39,349 nt of DNA from an uncultured Pelagibacteraceae bacterium (GTDB lineage: Bacteria; Pseudomonadota; Alphaproteobacteria; Pelagibacterales; Pelagibacteraceae). Below are positions 1 through 8,729 of the stretch, piece after piece. The notes beneath the pieces are model-generated. The model saw only the letters and a program-made list of their open reading frames with translations, was not told where the DNA came from and searched no databases. A program made the translations under genes and the position numbers. The number at the start of each line of letters is the position of its first letter. Within the stretch, counting starts at the first letter, position 1. The DNA is taken from positions 1 to 39,349 of the forward strand of contig CACJGR010000007.1 in the NCBI GenBank assembly GCA_902592985.1, read 5' to 3'.

Positions 1-657
1 GCTCATGCTAAATATTCTACGTCGATTTATGAAGACCCTATTAACGACATTGGTGAATATTTTTTTTGTGACCAATACATTGAAAGTGGAAATATTAAAT
101 ACAACAGAAAGTATTTAAGAAAGTTTTTTCCAATACCAAAAATAAAAAAAAATTTAAAAAAAATTAAAATTGAGAATTTGCACAAAAAGAACTTAAAAAA
201 CTGTATCTATATACCTGATTCTTATAACAAGTTTAGAAGATTTGGATATTTTAGAAGTATAGATGATTATCAATATATTGATCTCCAAAAAAAAATTATA
301 AACTCAAAGAAAAATATTTATTTTAAGCTCCATCCGAAACAAAGATTCAACTATAAAATATTTAAAGCAAAAAAATATATAAGGGGGTATCTCAATTTTA
401 AAAAAATTTATAAAGTTTATATTTTTGATTCTATATCCCAATCCTTTTTTGAGGTTGCTAAAACGAATTTAAAAATCCTATATCTTCATATACCCATAAG
501 AAAGTTAAATAATAAGATTTTAAGTCTGATAAAAAAAAGAGCACTAGTTAAAAATATTGATCCAAAACAGATAAAAAAGGATGAAATATCTAACTATATA
601 GCGGAAGCTGAAAATTTTAAAATTAAAAATCATAAAATTACAGATTATTGCATGTAA
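1..657 (+). CDS. C-terminal part of a probable surface-glycan transferase (5' end outside window)
   Basis: The reading frame is open from base 1 to the TAA at 655-657, giving 218 residues with no start needed inside the window, so the gene begins upstream. An internal TTG at 178 could be mistaken for a start. The visible part contains a short beta-strand plus 'KLHPKQRF' segment (about residues 106-113 of the visible part), then 'YIFDSISQSFFEVAKTNLKILYLH'-like alternating strand and helix. An 'HPK' element followed by a strand and a Ser-rich loop recalls GT-B-like capsule and CDP-glycerol type polymer transferases, but no signature is decisive. It precedes a GT2 gene by 66 bases on the same strand, consistent with a glycan locus. 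The function is inferred mainly from context. Confidence 0.6.
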   Translation, partial: AHAKYSTSIYEDPINDIGEYFFCDQYIESGNIKYNRKYLRKFFPIPKIKKNLKKIKIENLHKKNLKNCIYIPDSYNKFRRFGYFRSIDDYQYIDLQKKIINSKKNIYFKLHPKQRFNYKIFKAKKYIRGYLNFKKIYKVYIFDSISQSFFEVAKTNLKILYLHIPIRKLNNKILSLIKKRALVKNIDPKQIKKDEISNYIAEAENFKIKNHKITDYCM

Positions 658-723
658 GAATGAAATTTTTCTTTTAATTAGGTTATATTTATTTATTAAA
701 TTATTAAAAATATAATAAAAAAA

Positions 724-1674
724 ATGGTTGAATTATCTATTGTTGTTCCAGTTTACAATGAGGAAAAAAATATCCGTCCTTTTGTTGAACAAATTGAAAA
801 AGTGATGGAGACAATAAATAAGAACTATGAATTAATATTTGTTTTAGATCCTTCTAAAGATGACACTGAAAATGCTATATTAGAAGAAATAAAAAAAAAT
901 AAAAATATAAAATTAATAGTTTTGTCGAGAAAGTTTGGTCAGCCTGCTGCAACAGTTGCGGGTATTGAAAATTGTAATGGTAATTACTGTGTAATAATAG
1001 ACGTAGATTTACAAGATCCTCCAAACCTTATTGGGGAAATGTACACAAAAATAACAAGTGAAAAGTTAGATGTCGTTTATGCAAAACGCAGATCAAGAAA
1101 AGGAGAAACTCCATTTAAAAAATTCTTTTCTAAAATTGGCTATGAAACAATTCATAAATTAAGTGATGTAAAAATTCCAAAAAATGTTGGTGATTTTAGA
1201 ATTATTTCTAGAAGAATAATTGATGAATTAAAAAAATTAAAAGAATCTCATGGTTTCCTGAGAGGACTTGTTTCTTTTGTTGGTTTTAAACAAGGTTACA
1301 TTTTATTTGATAGAGATGAAAGATTTTCTGGTGAAAGTAAATATAATAAATTTTTTGGTTCATTAAAAATAGGAATTAATGGACTAGTTAGTTTTAGCTC
1401 TAAACCACTTTTTATTATGTCATTGTCCGGTTTCATATTAGCAGTATTAAGTTTTCTATTAGGTATTTGGTATCTGTTTCAAAAAATTACTGGAATAGAT
1501 ATCACTCCAGGATTAACAACTACAGTAATTTTATTATCTTTCTATTCAGGTATACAATTATTGGGTCTTGGACTTTTAGGTGAATATATTGGAAGGATAT
1601 ATGAAGAAGTAAAACAAAGACCGAAGTACATTATGGATAAAAAAATTAATTTTCAAAAATCTGAAGAAGAATAA
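724..1674 (+). CDS. GT2 family polyprenyl-phosphate glycosyltransferase (ArnC/GtrB/DPM1-like)
   Basis: The 316-residue protein opens with the GT-A strand 'LSIVVPVYNEEKN' (4-16) and carries the metal- and nucleotide-binding acidic motif DVDLQDPP at 93-100, typical of DPM1/ArnC/GtrB enzymes that load a sugar from a nucleotide donor onto undecaprenyl phosphate. Two hydrophobic segments at about 229-252 and 264-287, followed by a basic tail, match the two-helix membrane anchor of GtrB-type proteins. The length is normal for the family. The start is ATG, with an A-rich leader. The next gene begins three bases after its stop, so they are probably co-transcribed. Sugar specificity cannot be read from sequence. 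It could supply a membrane-side donor for the GT-C-like protein at 9424-10668, which is an inference. Confidence 0.9.
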   Translation: MVELSIVVPVYNEEKNIRPFVEQIEKVMETINKNYELIFVLDPSKDDTENAILEEIKKNKNIKLIVLSRKFGQPAATVAGIENCNGNYCVIIDVDLQDPPNLIGEMYTKITSEKLDVVYAKRRSRKGETPFKKFFSKIGYETIHKLSDVKIPKNVGDFRIISRRIIDELKKLKESHGFLRGLVSFVGFKQGYILFDRDERFSGESKYNKFFGSLKIGINGLVSFSSKPLFIMSLSGFILAVLSFLLGIWYLFQKITGIDITPGLTTTVILLSFYSGIQLLGLGLLGEYIGRIYEEVKQRPKYIMDKKINFQKSEEE

Positions 1675-1677
1675 ATA

Positions 1678-2382
1678 ATGATTACAACATTTCCAAAACA
1701 ACTTCCGAAGCTCAGCAAGAAACAAATAAAGATTAAAAATGAGTTTATGCTTAACTGGTTAAAAATATTAAGAAATAATTATGGAATAGTTGATAAGTTT
1801 AACCACGGGTTTGTTGTTAATAATTCTTCTAGAAATTTTGTTAATACATTAGAAATTGGATCTGGAATTGGTGAACATTTAAATTATGAAAAACTTAATG
1901 AAAAACAACTTAAAAATTATTATGCAATGGATAAGAGAAAAAATATTATTGATGTATTAAAAAAAGAACATCCTAAAATTAATGCTATTCAAGGAGACTG
2001 TGAAAAAAAACTAAAATTTAAGTCAAATTTTTTTGACAGAGTTATAGCAATACATGTTTTGGAACATTTGCCTAACTTACCAAAAACAATTAATGAAGTT
2101 TATAGAGTCTTAAAAAAAAAAGGAGAATTTTTAATTGTAATACCCTGTGAGGGAAGTATTGCTTACACAATAGCTAGAAAGATATCGGCAGAAAGAATTT
2201 TTAAAAAAAAATATAAAATGAGTTATGATTGGTTTGTTAAGTCAGAACATATAAATATGCCTAATGAAATTATAGAAATAATTTCAAAAAAATTTGTTAA
2301 AAAAAAAAGAACTTTTTTTCCAACCTTTGTCCCTTTTTTATTCTGTAACTTATGTATTGGAATAATCTATAGGAAAAACTAA
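1678..2382 (+). CDS. Class I SAM-dependent methyltransferase
   Basis: 234 residues. Motif I of the Rossmann-like fold is visible as LEIGSGIGEH at 58-67, an acidic residue ends strand 2 ('YYAMDKR', D85), and the post-motif signature HVLEHLPN lies at 126-133, followed by 'VYRVLKKKGEFLIVIP', the Methyltransf_11 layout. This supports a small-molecule, probably sugar, O- or N-methyltransferase acting in the cytoplasm on a nucleotide sugar or lipid-linked glycan. It sits three bases after the GT2 gene and six bases before an epimerase, within the same plus-strand run. The acceptor is unknown. Confidence 0.88.
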   Translation: MITTFPKQLPKLSKKQIKIKNEFMLNWLKILRNNYGIVDKFNHGFVVNNSSRNFVNTLEIGSGIGEHLNYEKLNEKQLKNYYAMDKRKNIIDVLKKEHPKINAIQGDCEKKLKFKSNFFDRVIAIHVLEHLPNLPKTINEVYRVLKKKGEFLIVIPCEGSIAYTIARKISAERIFKKKYKMSYDWFVKSEHINMPNEIIEIISKKFVKKKRTFFPTFVPFLFCNLCIGIIYRKN

Positions 2383-2388
2383 ATCTAT

Positions 2389-3333
2389 ATGAAAAAAAAA
2401 GTTCTTGTTACTGGTTGTGCAGGATTTATTGGAAGCAATTTGGTAGATCGTCTTTTAAAAGAAAAGTATTTTGTTTATGGCATAGATAACTTCAGGACAG
2501 GAAAAAGAAGTTTTTTAAATGACTCATTTAAAAATAAAAATTTTCTTTTTATAAAAGAAAACCTATTAAATAAAAATAAGTTAATAAAAATATTTAATAA
2601 AAATATTGACATTATATTTCATTTTGCAGCAAATGCTGATGTCAGGTATGGATATTTAAGACCTTTAAACGATTTAAATTATAATATTATTGTCACTTCA
2701 AATGTTTTAGAGGCAATGAGAATAAACAAAATTAAAAAAATAGTTTTTTGTTCAACAGGATCTGTATATGGAGAGACTAATGAAATACCTACTCCTGAAA
2801 ATGCAAGTTTTCCTATTCAAACTTCTATGTATGGTGCATCCAAACTATCCTGCGAAGGACTAATTCAAGCATACTCAGAAGCATATAATATTAAAAGTTA
2901 TATTTTTAGATTTGTTTCAATATTGGGTCCAAGATACACTCACGGTCACATTGTTGATTTTTATAATAAACTAAAAAAAAATAAAAAAAGATTAAAAGTT
3001 CTTGGAAACGGCCTACAAAAAAAATCATATCTTCATGTTTATGATTGTGTAGATGCAATTTTAAAAGTTATTAATTGTAAAACGACTAAAATAGTTAATA
3101 CTTTTAATCTTGGAACTGAAGAATTTATTTCAGTTAATCAATCAATAAAAATAATTACTAAATATTTAAAATTACAACCAAAGTTAGAATATACTGGAGG
3201 AAAAAGTGGATGGATAGGAGATGTGCCATTTATTTTATTAGATATAAAAAAAATAAAAAAATTAGGTTGGAAACCTTCTTTTTCAATTAAAGATAGTATT
3301 TTAAGTACTCTTAATTATTTAACAAAAAAATGA
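2389..3333 (+). CDS. NAD-dependent nucleotide-sugar epimerase/dehydratase (extended SDR, GalE-like)
   Basis: 314 residues, the usual length for extended SDRs. The NAD-binding glycine motif TGCAGFIG is at 8-15. The active site is complete: the Ser/Thr patch 'CSTGSVYGE' (121-129), and Tyr148 and Lys152 in 'YGASK'. The C-terminal half holds 'YLHVYDCVDAI', the conserved segment that follows the substrate loop in GalE- and Gne-like enzymes. It probably acts on a UDP-hexose as a C4 epimerase or a 4,6-dehydratase; the sequence does not separate the two. It lies between a methyltransferase and a nucleotide-sugar dehydrogenase, so it may prepare or modify the same uronate-type sugar. Confidence 0.88.
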   Translation: MKKKVLVTGCAGFIGSNLVDRLLKEKYFVYGIDNFRTGKRSFLNDSFKNKNFLFIKENLLNKNKLIKIFNKNIDIIFHFAANADVRYGYLRPLNDLNYNIIVTSNVLEAMRINKIKKIVFCSTGSVYGETNEIPTPENASFPIQTSMYGASKLSCEGLIQAYSEAYNIKSYIFRFVSILGPRYTHGHIVDFYNKLKKNKKRLKVLGNGLQKKSYLHVYDCVDAILKVINCKTTKIVNTFNLGTEEFISVNQSIKIITKYLKLQPKLEYTGGKSGWIGDVPFILLDIKKIKKLGWKPSFSIKDSILSTLNYLTKK

Positions 3334-3340
3334 TTTAAAA

Positions 3341-4600
3341 ATGAAAATTGCAGTTGTTGGATTATGGCATCTCGGAACAATCATTTCGCTTTGCATGTCA
3401 AAATTAAATAATACAGTTTATGCATTTGATAATAAAAAAATAATCAACCATTTTAACAAAAAAAAACCACCTATAAATGAAAACGGAGTAGAAAATTTAT
3501 TAAAAAAAAACATAAATAAAAAATTGTATTTTGATAATGATTTTACAAAGTTGAAAAAATTTAAAATAATATGGATAACTTATGATGCTCAAATAAATGA
3601 AAATGACAAAAGTGATTTTAATAACACATTTACTAAAATAAAAAATGTACTTAAATATGTAAGGAAAAATTCTATTATTTTAATTTCTACACAGCTTCCG
3701 TTGGGTTCAATAAAAAAAATTGAAACTTATGAAAGAATTAATATAAAAAAAAAGATTACATTTATATACATACCTGAAAATCTAAGACTAGGAAAATCAA
3801 TCAAACTATTTTTGAAACCAGATCGGATAGTTATAGGAATGAGACCTTCTTCAAATTCTAAAAAAACAGTTTTAAAACTTTTTAAAAAAATTTACTGCAA
3901 AAAAATAGTTGTGAATTCTGAAACAGCCGAGATGTCTAAGCATGTAATTAATAGTTTTTTGGCATGTTCAGTTTCATTTATAAATGAAATCGGACAATTA
4001 TCAAAAAATTATAATATTTTGCTAGACGATCTTGAGGAATGTGTAAAAACAGATAAAAGAATTGGAAAATTTTCTTATTTGAGGCCTGGAAACGCTTTTT
4101 CCGGAGGAACTTTAGCTAGAGACTTAAACTACTTAATAAAAAAAGCGAAATATCATAAAACTAATTATAAATTAATAAAATCTATTTATCAAAGTAATAT
4201 CATACATGGCAAATGGCTAGAAAATATTTTAAATTCTAAGTTTAAATCAAAAAAAAATAAAATTTTGCAAATAGGGTTAAGTTACACAAAAAATACATCT
4301 ACAGTAAGAAGATCTTTACCTTACAAAAATTTCATCAATCTTAAAAAAAAGTATTTTATTAAAGTTTATGACAAATATTTAGAAAACAAATCAAGTGAAG
4401 TTAATCATTTAAAGAAGTTTTTCTTAAAAATGTCTCAAAAAGAAAAGTTTAATATTGTTCTGATATTTTCAAAAATTAATAATTTAAGTAAATTTAAAAA
4501 ATTTATTCAAAAAAATGCAGCTATTATTGATGTTGAAGGAAGTAATAAAAAATGCGTTTTTTCAAATAAATTTTCATATATATCTCTAGAAAATGGATAA
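3341..4600 (+). CDS. UDP-glucose/GDP-mannose dehydrogenase family protein lacking the usual catalytic cysteine
   Basis: 419 residues with the three-domain layout of nucleotide-sugar dehydrogenases: NAD-binding GLWHLG (7-12), the linker motif PENLRLGKS (145-153), and the conserved helix AEMSKHVINSFLA (196-208), which supplies the expected Lys200 and Asn204. Family members normally carry GFGGSCFPKD with the thiohemiacetal-forming Cys; here the aligned stretch reads NAFSGGTLARD (251-261) and Thr257 occupies the Cys position. Classical four-electron oxidation to a uronate would therefore be impaired, and the enzyme may stop at the aldehyde or do another redox reaction. The last third is divergent. 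The stop overlaps the next gene by 8 bases. The fold is clear; the reaction is not. Confidence 0.82.
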   Translation: MKIAVVGLWHLGTIISLCMSKLNNTVYAFDNKKIINHFNKKKPPINENGVENLLKKNINKKLYFDNDFTKLKKFKIIWITYDAQINENDKSDFNNTFTKIKNVLKYVRKNSIILISTQLPLGSIKKIETYERINIKKKITFIYIPENLRLGKSIKLFLKPDRIVIGMRPSSNSKKTVLKLFKKIYCKKIVVNSETAEMSKHVINSFLACSVSFINEIGQLSKNYNILLDDLEECVKTDKRIGKFSYLRPGNAFSGGTLARDLNYLIKKAKYHKTNYKLIKSIYQSNIIHGKWLENILNSKFKSKKNKILQIGLSYTKNTSTVRRSLPYKNFINLKKKYFIKVYDKYLENKSSEVNHLKKFFLKMSQKEKFNIVLIFSKINNLSKFKKFIQKNAAIIDVEGSNKKCVFSNKFSYISLENG

Positions 4601-5462
4601 AAATTTTTTTTCAAAAAAAACAATTATTATTACAGGATCAAATCAAGGCTTAGGTCTAGAAATTGCAAAATTTTTTGCATTAAAAAATTCAAATTTAATT
4701 CTTTGTGCGAGAAATAAAAAAAAATTTATGCAATCAAAAAAATATTTTTCGAAATATAAGAAAAATATTTTATTTACAAAACTTGACATTTCAAAAAAAA
4801 GTCAAGTGGATAAATTTTTTAAAAAAATTTTTAAAAAATTTAAGAAAGTAGATATTCTTATTAATAACGCTGGAATTTATGGACCTAAAGGTAAGTCAGA
4901 AAAACTTTCTTGGACCGAATGGAAAAAAACTATAGATATAAATCTTCTCGGTTCAATTTATGTTATAAATAAAATTATTCCTCATTTTAAAAAAAATAGG
5001 TACGGAAAAATTATCCAAATATCTGGAGGTGGCGCTGCATCAACATTTCCTTTTTTTTCTCCATACTCTGTTAGTAAAATTGGAATAGTAAGATTCATTG
5101 AAAATTTATCTATAGAGTTAAAAAATTATAAAATTTTTGTAAACTCAATTGCTCCGGGCCCAATTAATACAAGAATGCTTGAAGAAGTTTTGAAATCAGG
5201 TCCTAATAAAGTTGGAAAATTTTTTTTTGAAAAATCTAAAAAACAAAAAAAAGATGGAGGAACAAGTATTAAAAAAATAATTGAACTCGTTGAATTTTTA
5301 GCTCACAAAAAAAGTGATCATATTTCAGGAAAATTAATTAGTGTCTTATGGGATAATTGGAAAATCTTTCATAAAAAAAAGAAAATTTTAAATTATTCAG
5401 ACGTTGGAACTCTAAGAAGAATAACTGGAAAAGATAGAAAAATAAAGTTTTTTGATAAATGA
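4593..5462 (+). CDS. Classical short-chain dehydrogenase/reductase
   Basis: 289 residues. It has the cofactor motif TGSNQGLG (14-21), the NNAG motif (91-94), and the catalytic Ser144, Tyr158 and Lys162 in 'SGGGAASTF...YSVSK', so it is a complete classical SDR. After the core, 'NSIAPGPINTRM' matches the usual post-catalytic PG motif. It overlaps the dehydrogenase by 8 bases and the downstream Gfo/Idh/MocA gene by 4 (ATGA), so the three are probably translationally coupled. The three oxidoreductases in a row suggest stepwise oxidation or reduction of one nucleotide-linked sugar. The extra C-terminal 30 residues are lysine-rich and unassigned. Confidence 0.86.
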   Translation: MDKNFFSKKTIIITGSNQGLGLEIAKFFALKNSNLILCARNKKKFMQSKKYFSKYKKNILFTKLDISKKSQVDKFFKKIFKKFKKVDILINNAGIYGPKGKSEKLSWTEWKKTIDINLLGSIYVINKIIPHFKKNRYGKIIQISGGGAASTFPFFSPYSVSKIGIVRFIENLSIELKNYKIFVNSIAPGPINTRMLEEVLKSGPNKVGKFFFEKSKKQKKDGGTSIKKIIELVEFLAHKKSDHISGKLISVLWDNWKIFHKKKKILNYSDVGTLRRITGKDRKIKFFDK

Positions 5463-6472
5463 ATAAAAAAAAAAGATTATTAAATATAGGTATAATTGGT
5501 TGTGGGTTAATTGGAAAAAAAAGATCTTTGTGCCTAGGAAAAAAAGGAAAGCTAGTTGCAGTTTGTGATGTTAGCCAAAAAAGAATTCAAGAAGTAAAAA
5601 AAAAAAATAATAAAATTATAGAATTTAAAAATTGGAAAAATATTTTTTCGGTTAAAAATTTAGATATTTTAATTATTTCAACTCCTCACAACTTGCTCGC
5701 AAGAATAATTAAATTTGGTATTAAAAAAAACAAAATTAATTTATTTGTTGAAAAACCTGGTGTTAAAAATTTTAGTGAAATTAAAAAAATTTTAAAAATT
5801 TATAATCATGTAAAAACCAAAATTAAAATAAAATTTGGATTTAATCATAGATACCATGAGTCAATAATATTGGCTAAGCAACTTATACAAAACAACCAGA
5901 TTGGAAAACTTATGTATTTAAGAGGTGTTTATGGTCATGGAGGAAATAAAGACTATAAAAAAGAATGGAGAGGAAGAAAAGAATATTCTGGTGGTGGAGA
6001 ATTGGTAGATCAAGGAATTCATTTAATTGATTTATCGAGATTTTTTTTAGGAGAATTTAACTCAATAAAATTTAATCTTAATACTTTTCTTAGAAATACG
6101 AAAGTTGAAGACAATGTATTTTTAATGCTTAAAAGCAAAAAAAAAATAGCATTTTTACATGCATCATGGACAGAATGGAAAAATAAATTATTAATTGAAA
6201 TCTTTGGAAAAAAAGGAAAAATTGAAATTTATGGTAAGGGAGGAAGTTATGGAACTGAAACATTAACGCTATATAAAATGATTAAGAATAGAGAAAAACC
6301 CTTAAAAAAAGTTAAGGTCTTTAGGGACAGCTTGAGATCCTGGAAAAGTGAATTAGAAGAATTCTATAAAGAAATTAGGAGCAAAAAAAATAGTTCTAAA
6401 AAGAATCTTAAAAATGTATACGAAAATTTTAAAATAATTAATCAAATTTATAAAAAAAATGATCATAGTTAA
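5459..6472 (+). CDS. Gfo/Idh/MocA family oxidoreductase
   Basis: 337 residues, typical length. The N-terminal NAD(P)-binding motif is GCGLIG (14-19), the signature EKP is at 98-100, and the C-terminal substrate domain includes 'GGGELVDQGIHLIDLSRF' (178-195) with Asp184 and His188 in the usual catalytic positions. The family oxidises or reduces sugar hydroxyl and keto groups. It follows the SDR with a 4-base overlap, and its 3' end overlaps the next kinase gene by 14 bases. Context favours action on a nucleotide sugar made by the dehydrogenase and SDR upstream. The exact substrate is not deducible. Confidence 0.88.
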   Translation: MNKKKRLLNIGIIGCGLIGKKRSLCLGKKGKLVAVCDVSQKRIQEVKKKNNKIIEFKNWKNIFSVKNLDILIISTPHNLLARIIKFGIKKNKINLFVEKPGVKNFSEIKKILKIYNHVKTKIKIKFGFNHRYHESIILAKQLIQNNQIGKLMYLRGVYGHGGNKDYKKEWRGRKEYSGGGELVDQGIHLIDLSRFFLGEFNSIKFNLNTFLRNTKVEDNVFLMLKSKKKIAFLHASWTEWKNKLLIEIFGKKGKIEIYGKGGSYGTETLTLYKMIKNREKPLKKVKVFRDSLRSWKSELEEFYKEIRSKKNSSKKNLKNVYENFKIINQIYKKNDHS

Positions 6473-7439
6473 AAGTCCGTTAAGAGTCAGCCTAGGAGGT
6501 GGGGGAACTGATCTACCATCTTATTATAATGTTCATGAAGGTTTCTTAATATCTGCAGCAATAAATAAATATGTCTATGTCACTATTATGAAACCATTTA
6601 AACCAGGCATTTATTTAAAATATTCAAAAATTGAAAAGGTAAAAAAAATTTATCAAATAAACCACCAAATTTTAAAAGAATGTTTAAAATTATTTAAAAC
6701 AAAAAAACCACAAATCGAAATTACCACACTTACAGATATTCCTGCTGGAACTGGCTTGGGTTCTTCGGGTAGCTTTACAGTTGCACTTTTAAAAGCATTA
6801 TTTGAATTTCATAAAAAAAATATTATTTCTGATAAATTGGCTGAACTTGCATGTGAAATTGAAATCAATAAATTAAAAAATCCAATAGGTAAACAAGATC
6901 AATATATTTCAGCATTTGGAGGAGTTAGAGAATTTAAATTTTTACAAAATGGCAAAGTAGTATCTAATAATTTAAAAATTTCGCGAGATAATTTGTCAAT
7001 TTTAGAAGAAAATTTATTGCTTTTTTTTACAGGGTTTTCAAGAAATGCAAATAGTATTTTAAAAAAACAAAATGACGAAACAAAAAAAAACAATAATGAA
7101 ATGATTGAAAACCTAAATTTTATAAAAAAATTAGGAATTAAAAGTAAAAAAAGTTTAGAAAAAGGTGACTTTAATAAATTTGCTGAACTAATGAATATTC
7201 ATTGGGAATATAAACAATCTCGATCAAAAAATATGTCAAATTCCAAAATTAATAAAACTTATAAATTGGCATTAAAAAATGGCGCCATAGGTGGTAAGTT
7301 AGTTGGAGCAGGAGGCGGAGGCTTTTTAATGTTTTATTCAAATGACAAAGAAAAGTTACGCTTTGAAATGAAAAAAAAAGGATTTGAAGAAGTAAGATTT
7401 AATTTTGATTTTAATGGAACTCAGACAATAATTTCATGA
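6459..7439 (+). CDS. hddA: GHMP kinase, HddA-like D-glycero-alpha-D-manno-heptose-7-phosphate 1-kinase
   Basis: 326 residues. The N-terminus 'VKSPLRVSLGGGGTDLPSYY' (4-23) is characteristic of the HddA branch of GHMP kinases, the ATP loop PAGTGLGSSGS is at 95-105, and the C-terminal glycine motif 'GGKLVGAGGGGF' completes the fold. HddA phosphorylates C1 of heptose 7-phosphate in the GDP-heptose route. The next genes are an HddC-like nucleotidyltransferase, a GmhA-like isomerase and a transaldolase, which strongly supports the heptose assignment over fucokinase or other GHMP kinases. The ATG lies inside the end of the preceding gene, and the TGA overlaps the next ATG by 4 bases. Confidence 0.87.
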   Translation: MIIVKSPLRVSLGGGGTDLPSYYNVHEGFLISAAINKYVYVTIMKPFKPGIYLKYSKIEKVKKIYQINHQILKECLKLFKTKKPQIEITTLTDIPAGTGLGSSGSFTVALLKALFEFHKKNIISDKLAELACEIEINKLKNPIGKQDQYISAFGGVREFKFLQNGKVVSNNLKISRDNLSILEENLLLFFTGFSRNANSILKKQNDETKKNNNEMIENLNFIKKLGIKSKKSLEKGDFNKFAELMNIHWEYKQSRSKNMSNSKINKTYKLALKNGAIGGKLVGAGGGGFLMFYSNDKEKLRFEMKKKGFEEVRFNFDFNGTQTIIS

Positions 7440-8131
7440 GATTACCAATTATGATACTAGTTGGCGGTCTTGGAAAAAGACTAGGAAATAAAGTTAAAAG
7501 TACCCCTAAACCACTTCTAAAAATAAATAAAAAACCTTTTCTAGAAATAATTTTAAACAATTTAATAAAAAAAGGTTTTAAAAAAATTATTATATGTGCT
7601 GGTTACCTAGGGCATAAAATTGATAATTTTATTAAAAAAAAAAAATTTAAAGCAAAAATAATTGTTTCTCATGATGGTAAAAAGCTATTGGGAACAGGAG
7701 GTGCTGTAAAGAAAGCTATAAAATATATAAATAAAAACTTTTTTTTAATGTATGGAGATACTTTTCTTCCTATTAGTTTTATTAAAATACAAAATGCATT
7801 TTTAAATCAAACAAAGCCTGTTCTGATGACAATTTTAAAGAATAAAAATAATTATGATAAAAGTAACGTCCATTATTATAAAAAAAAAATAATCTATAAT
7901 AAAAAATTTCCTTCAAAAAATATGGAGTATATTGATTATGGTTTATTAATAATGAATAAAAACATCTTTAAAAATTTAAGAAAAAAAAATTTTCCTCTTT
8001 CAGCATTATTATCTGATTTATCTTTAAAAAATTTGATTTATGGTCATAAAGTATATAAAAGATTCTATGAAATAGGTACTTTACGTGGCATAAATGATAC
8101 AAAAAAATTTTTCAAAAAAAATGAGAAATAG
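7436..8131 (+). CDS. hddC: HddC-like D-glycero-D-manno-heptose 1-phosphate guanylyltransferase
   Basis: 231 residues with the nucleotidyltransferase signature 'MILVGGLGKRLG' (about 6-17), Lys in 'STPKPLLKI' a few residues later, and 'MYGDTFLP' as the metal-binding acidic site. The length and motifs match short single-domain NDP-heptose/NDP-hexose pyrophosphorylases. It starts in the ATGA overlap with the heptose kinase and is followed by the isomerase, so the substrate is most likely heptose 1-phosphate with GTP. Glucose 1-phosphate thymidylyl- or cytidylyltransferase activity is a less likely alternative, given the neighbours. Confidence 0.83.
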   Translation: MRLPIMILVGGLGKRLGNKVKSTPKPLLKINKKPFLEIILNNLIKKGFKKIIICAGYLGHKIDNFIKKKKFKAKIIVSHDGKKLLGTGGAVKKAIKYINKNFFLMYGDTFLPISFIKIQNAFLNQTKPVLMTILKNKNNYDKSNVHYYKKKIIYNKKFPSKNMEYIDYGLLIMNKNIFKNLRKKNFPLSALLSDLSLKNLIYGHKVYKRFYEIGTLRGINDTKKFFKKNEK

Positions 8132-8729
8132 CAAAACTTATACTTACAATCATCTTAAAGAATCAATTGAAATTATAAAAAGACTCAATATTCAGAAAAT
8201 TGAACATATTATCAAAATAATAAAATTAATAAAAAAAAAAAAAGGAAGAATTTTTTTTCTAGGAGTTGGTGGAAGTGCAGCGAATTGCTCACATGCTGTC
8301 AATGATTTTAGAAAAATTCTTAATATTGAAGCATATTCAGCTTCTGAAAATATAGCTGAACTTACTGCAAGAATAAATGATGATGGATGGGATACAAGCT
8401 ATAAAAATTGGCTAAAAGTCAGTAATTTAAATAAAAAAGATTGTATATTTATATTTTCGGTTGGAGGAGGAAATTTGAAAAAAAAAATAAGTACAAATTT
8501 AATCGAGTCAGTTAAATATGCAAAAAATAGAAAATCTAAAATATTAAGTATAGTAAGTAGAAATGGTGGGTACGCATATAAAAATTCAAACGCAAGTGTT
8601 TTAATACCTGTTGTAAATAAAAATGCTATAACACCTCATGCAGAGGCTTTTCAAGCGCTAATCTGGCATTTAATTGTAACTCATCCAACTTTAAATCCAA
8701 ATAAAAATAAATGGGAATCTATAAAATAG
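8121..8729 (+). CDS. gmhA: GmhA-like sedoheptulose-7-phosphate isomerase (SIS domain)
   Basis: A SIS-domain protein of 202 residues from the ATG at 8121; an upstream ATG at 8094 would add nine residues but overlap hddC by 38 bases, so 8121 is preferred. The phosphosugar-binding loop reads 'FLGVGGSAANCSHAVNDF' (46-63), close to the GNGGSAADAxHxAxE loop of phosphoheptose isomerases, and a Ser/Gly loop 'FSVGGGNLK' follows near 112. The C-terminal 'HAEAFQALIWHLI' helix matches the final His-containing helix of the family. It converts sedoheptulose 7-phosphate to D-glycero-D-manno-heptose 7-phosphate. The neighbours on both sides agree with this role. Confidence 0.84.
   Translation: MRNSKTYTYNHLKESIEIIKRLNIQKIEHIIKIIKLIKKKKGRIFFLGVGGSAANCSHAVNDFRKILNIEAYSASENIAELTARINDDGWDTSYKNWLKVSNLNKKDCIFIFSVGGGNLKKKISTNLIESVKYAKNRKSKILSIVSRNGGYAYKNSNASVLIPVVNKNAITPHAEAFQALIWHLIVTHPTLNPNKNKWESIK

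Noticed and set aside
711..716. TATAAT just before the ATG at 724, as a leaderless promoter
   Set aside because: No good -35 hexamer lies 16 to 18 bases upstream, and TATAAT is expected often by chance at this base composition. The same applies to TATAAT at 11823-11828.
6899..7093. 64-codon minus-strand frame inside the HddA-like gene
   Set aside because: It lies wholly within a well-supported gene in the opposite direction and has a low-complexity Phe/Ser-rich translation, as expected of an antisense shadow.
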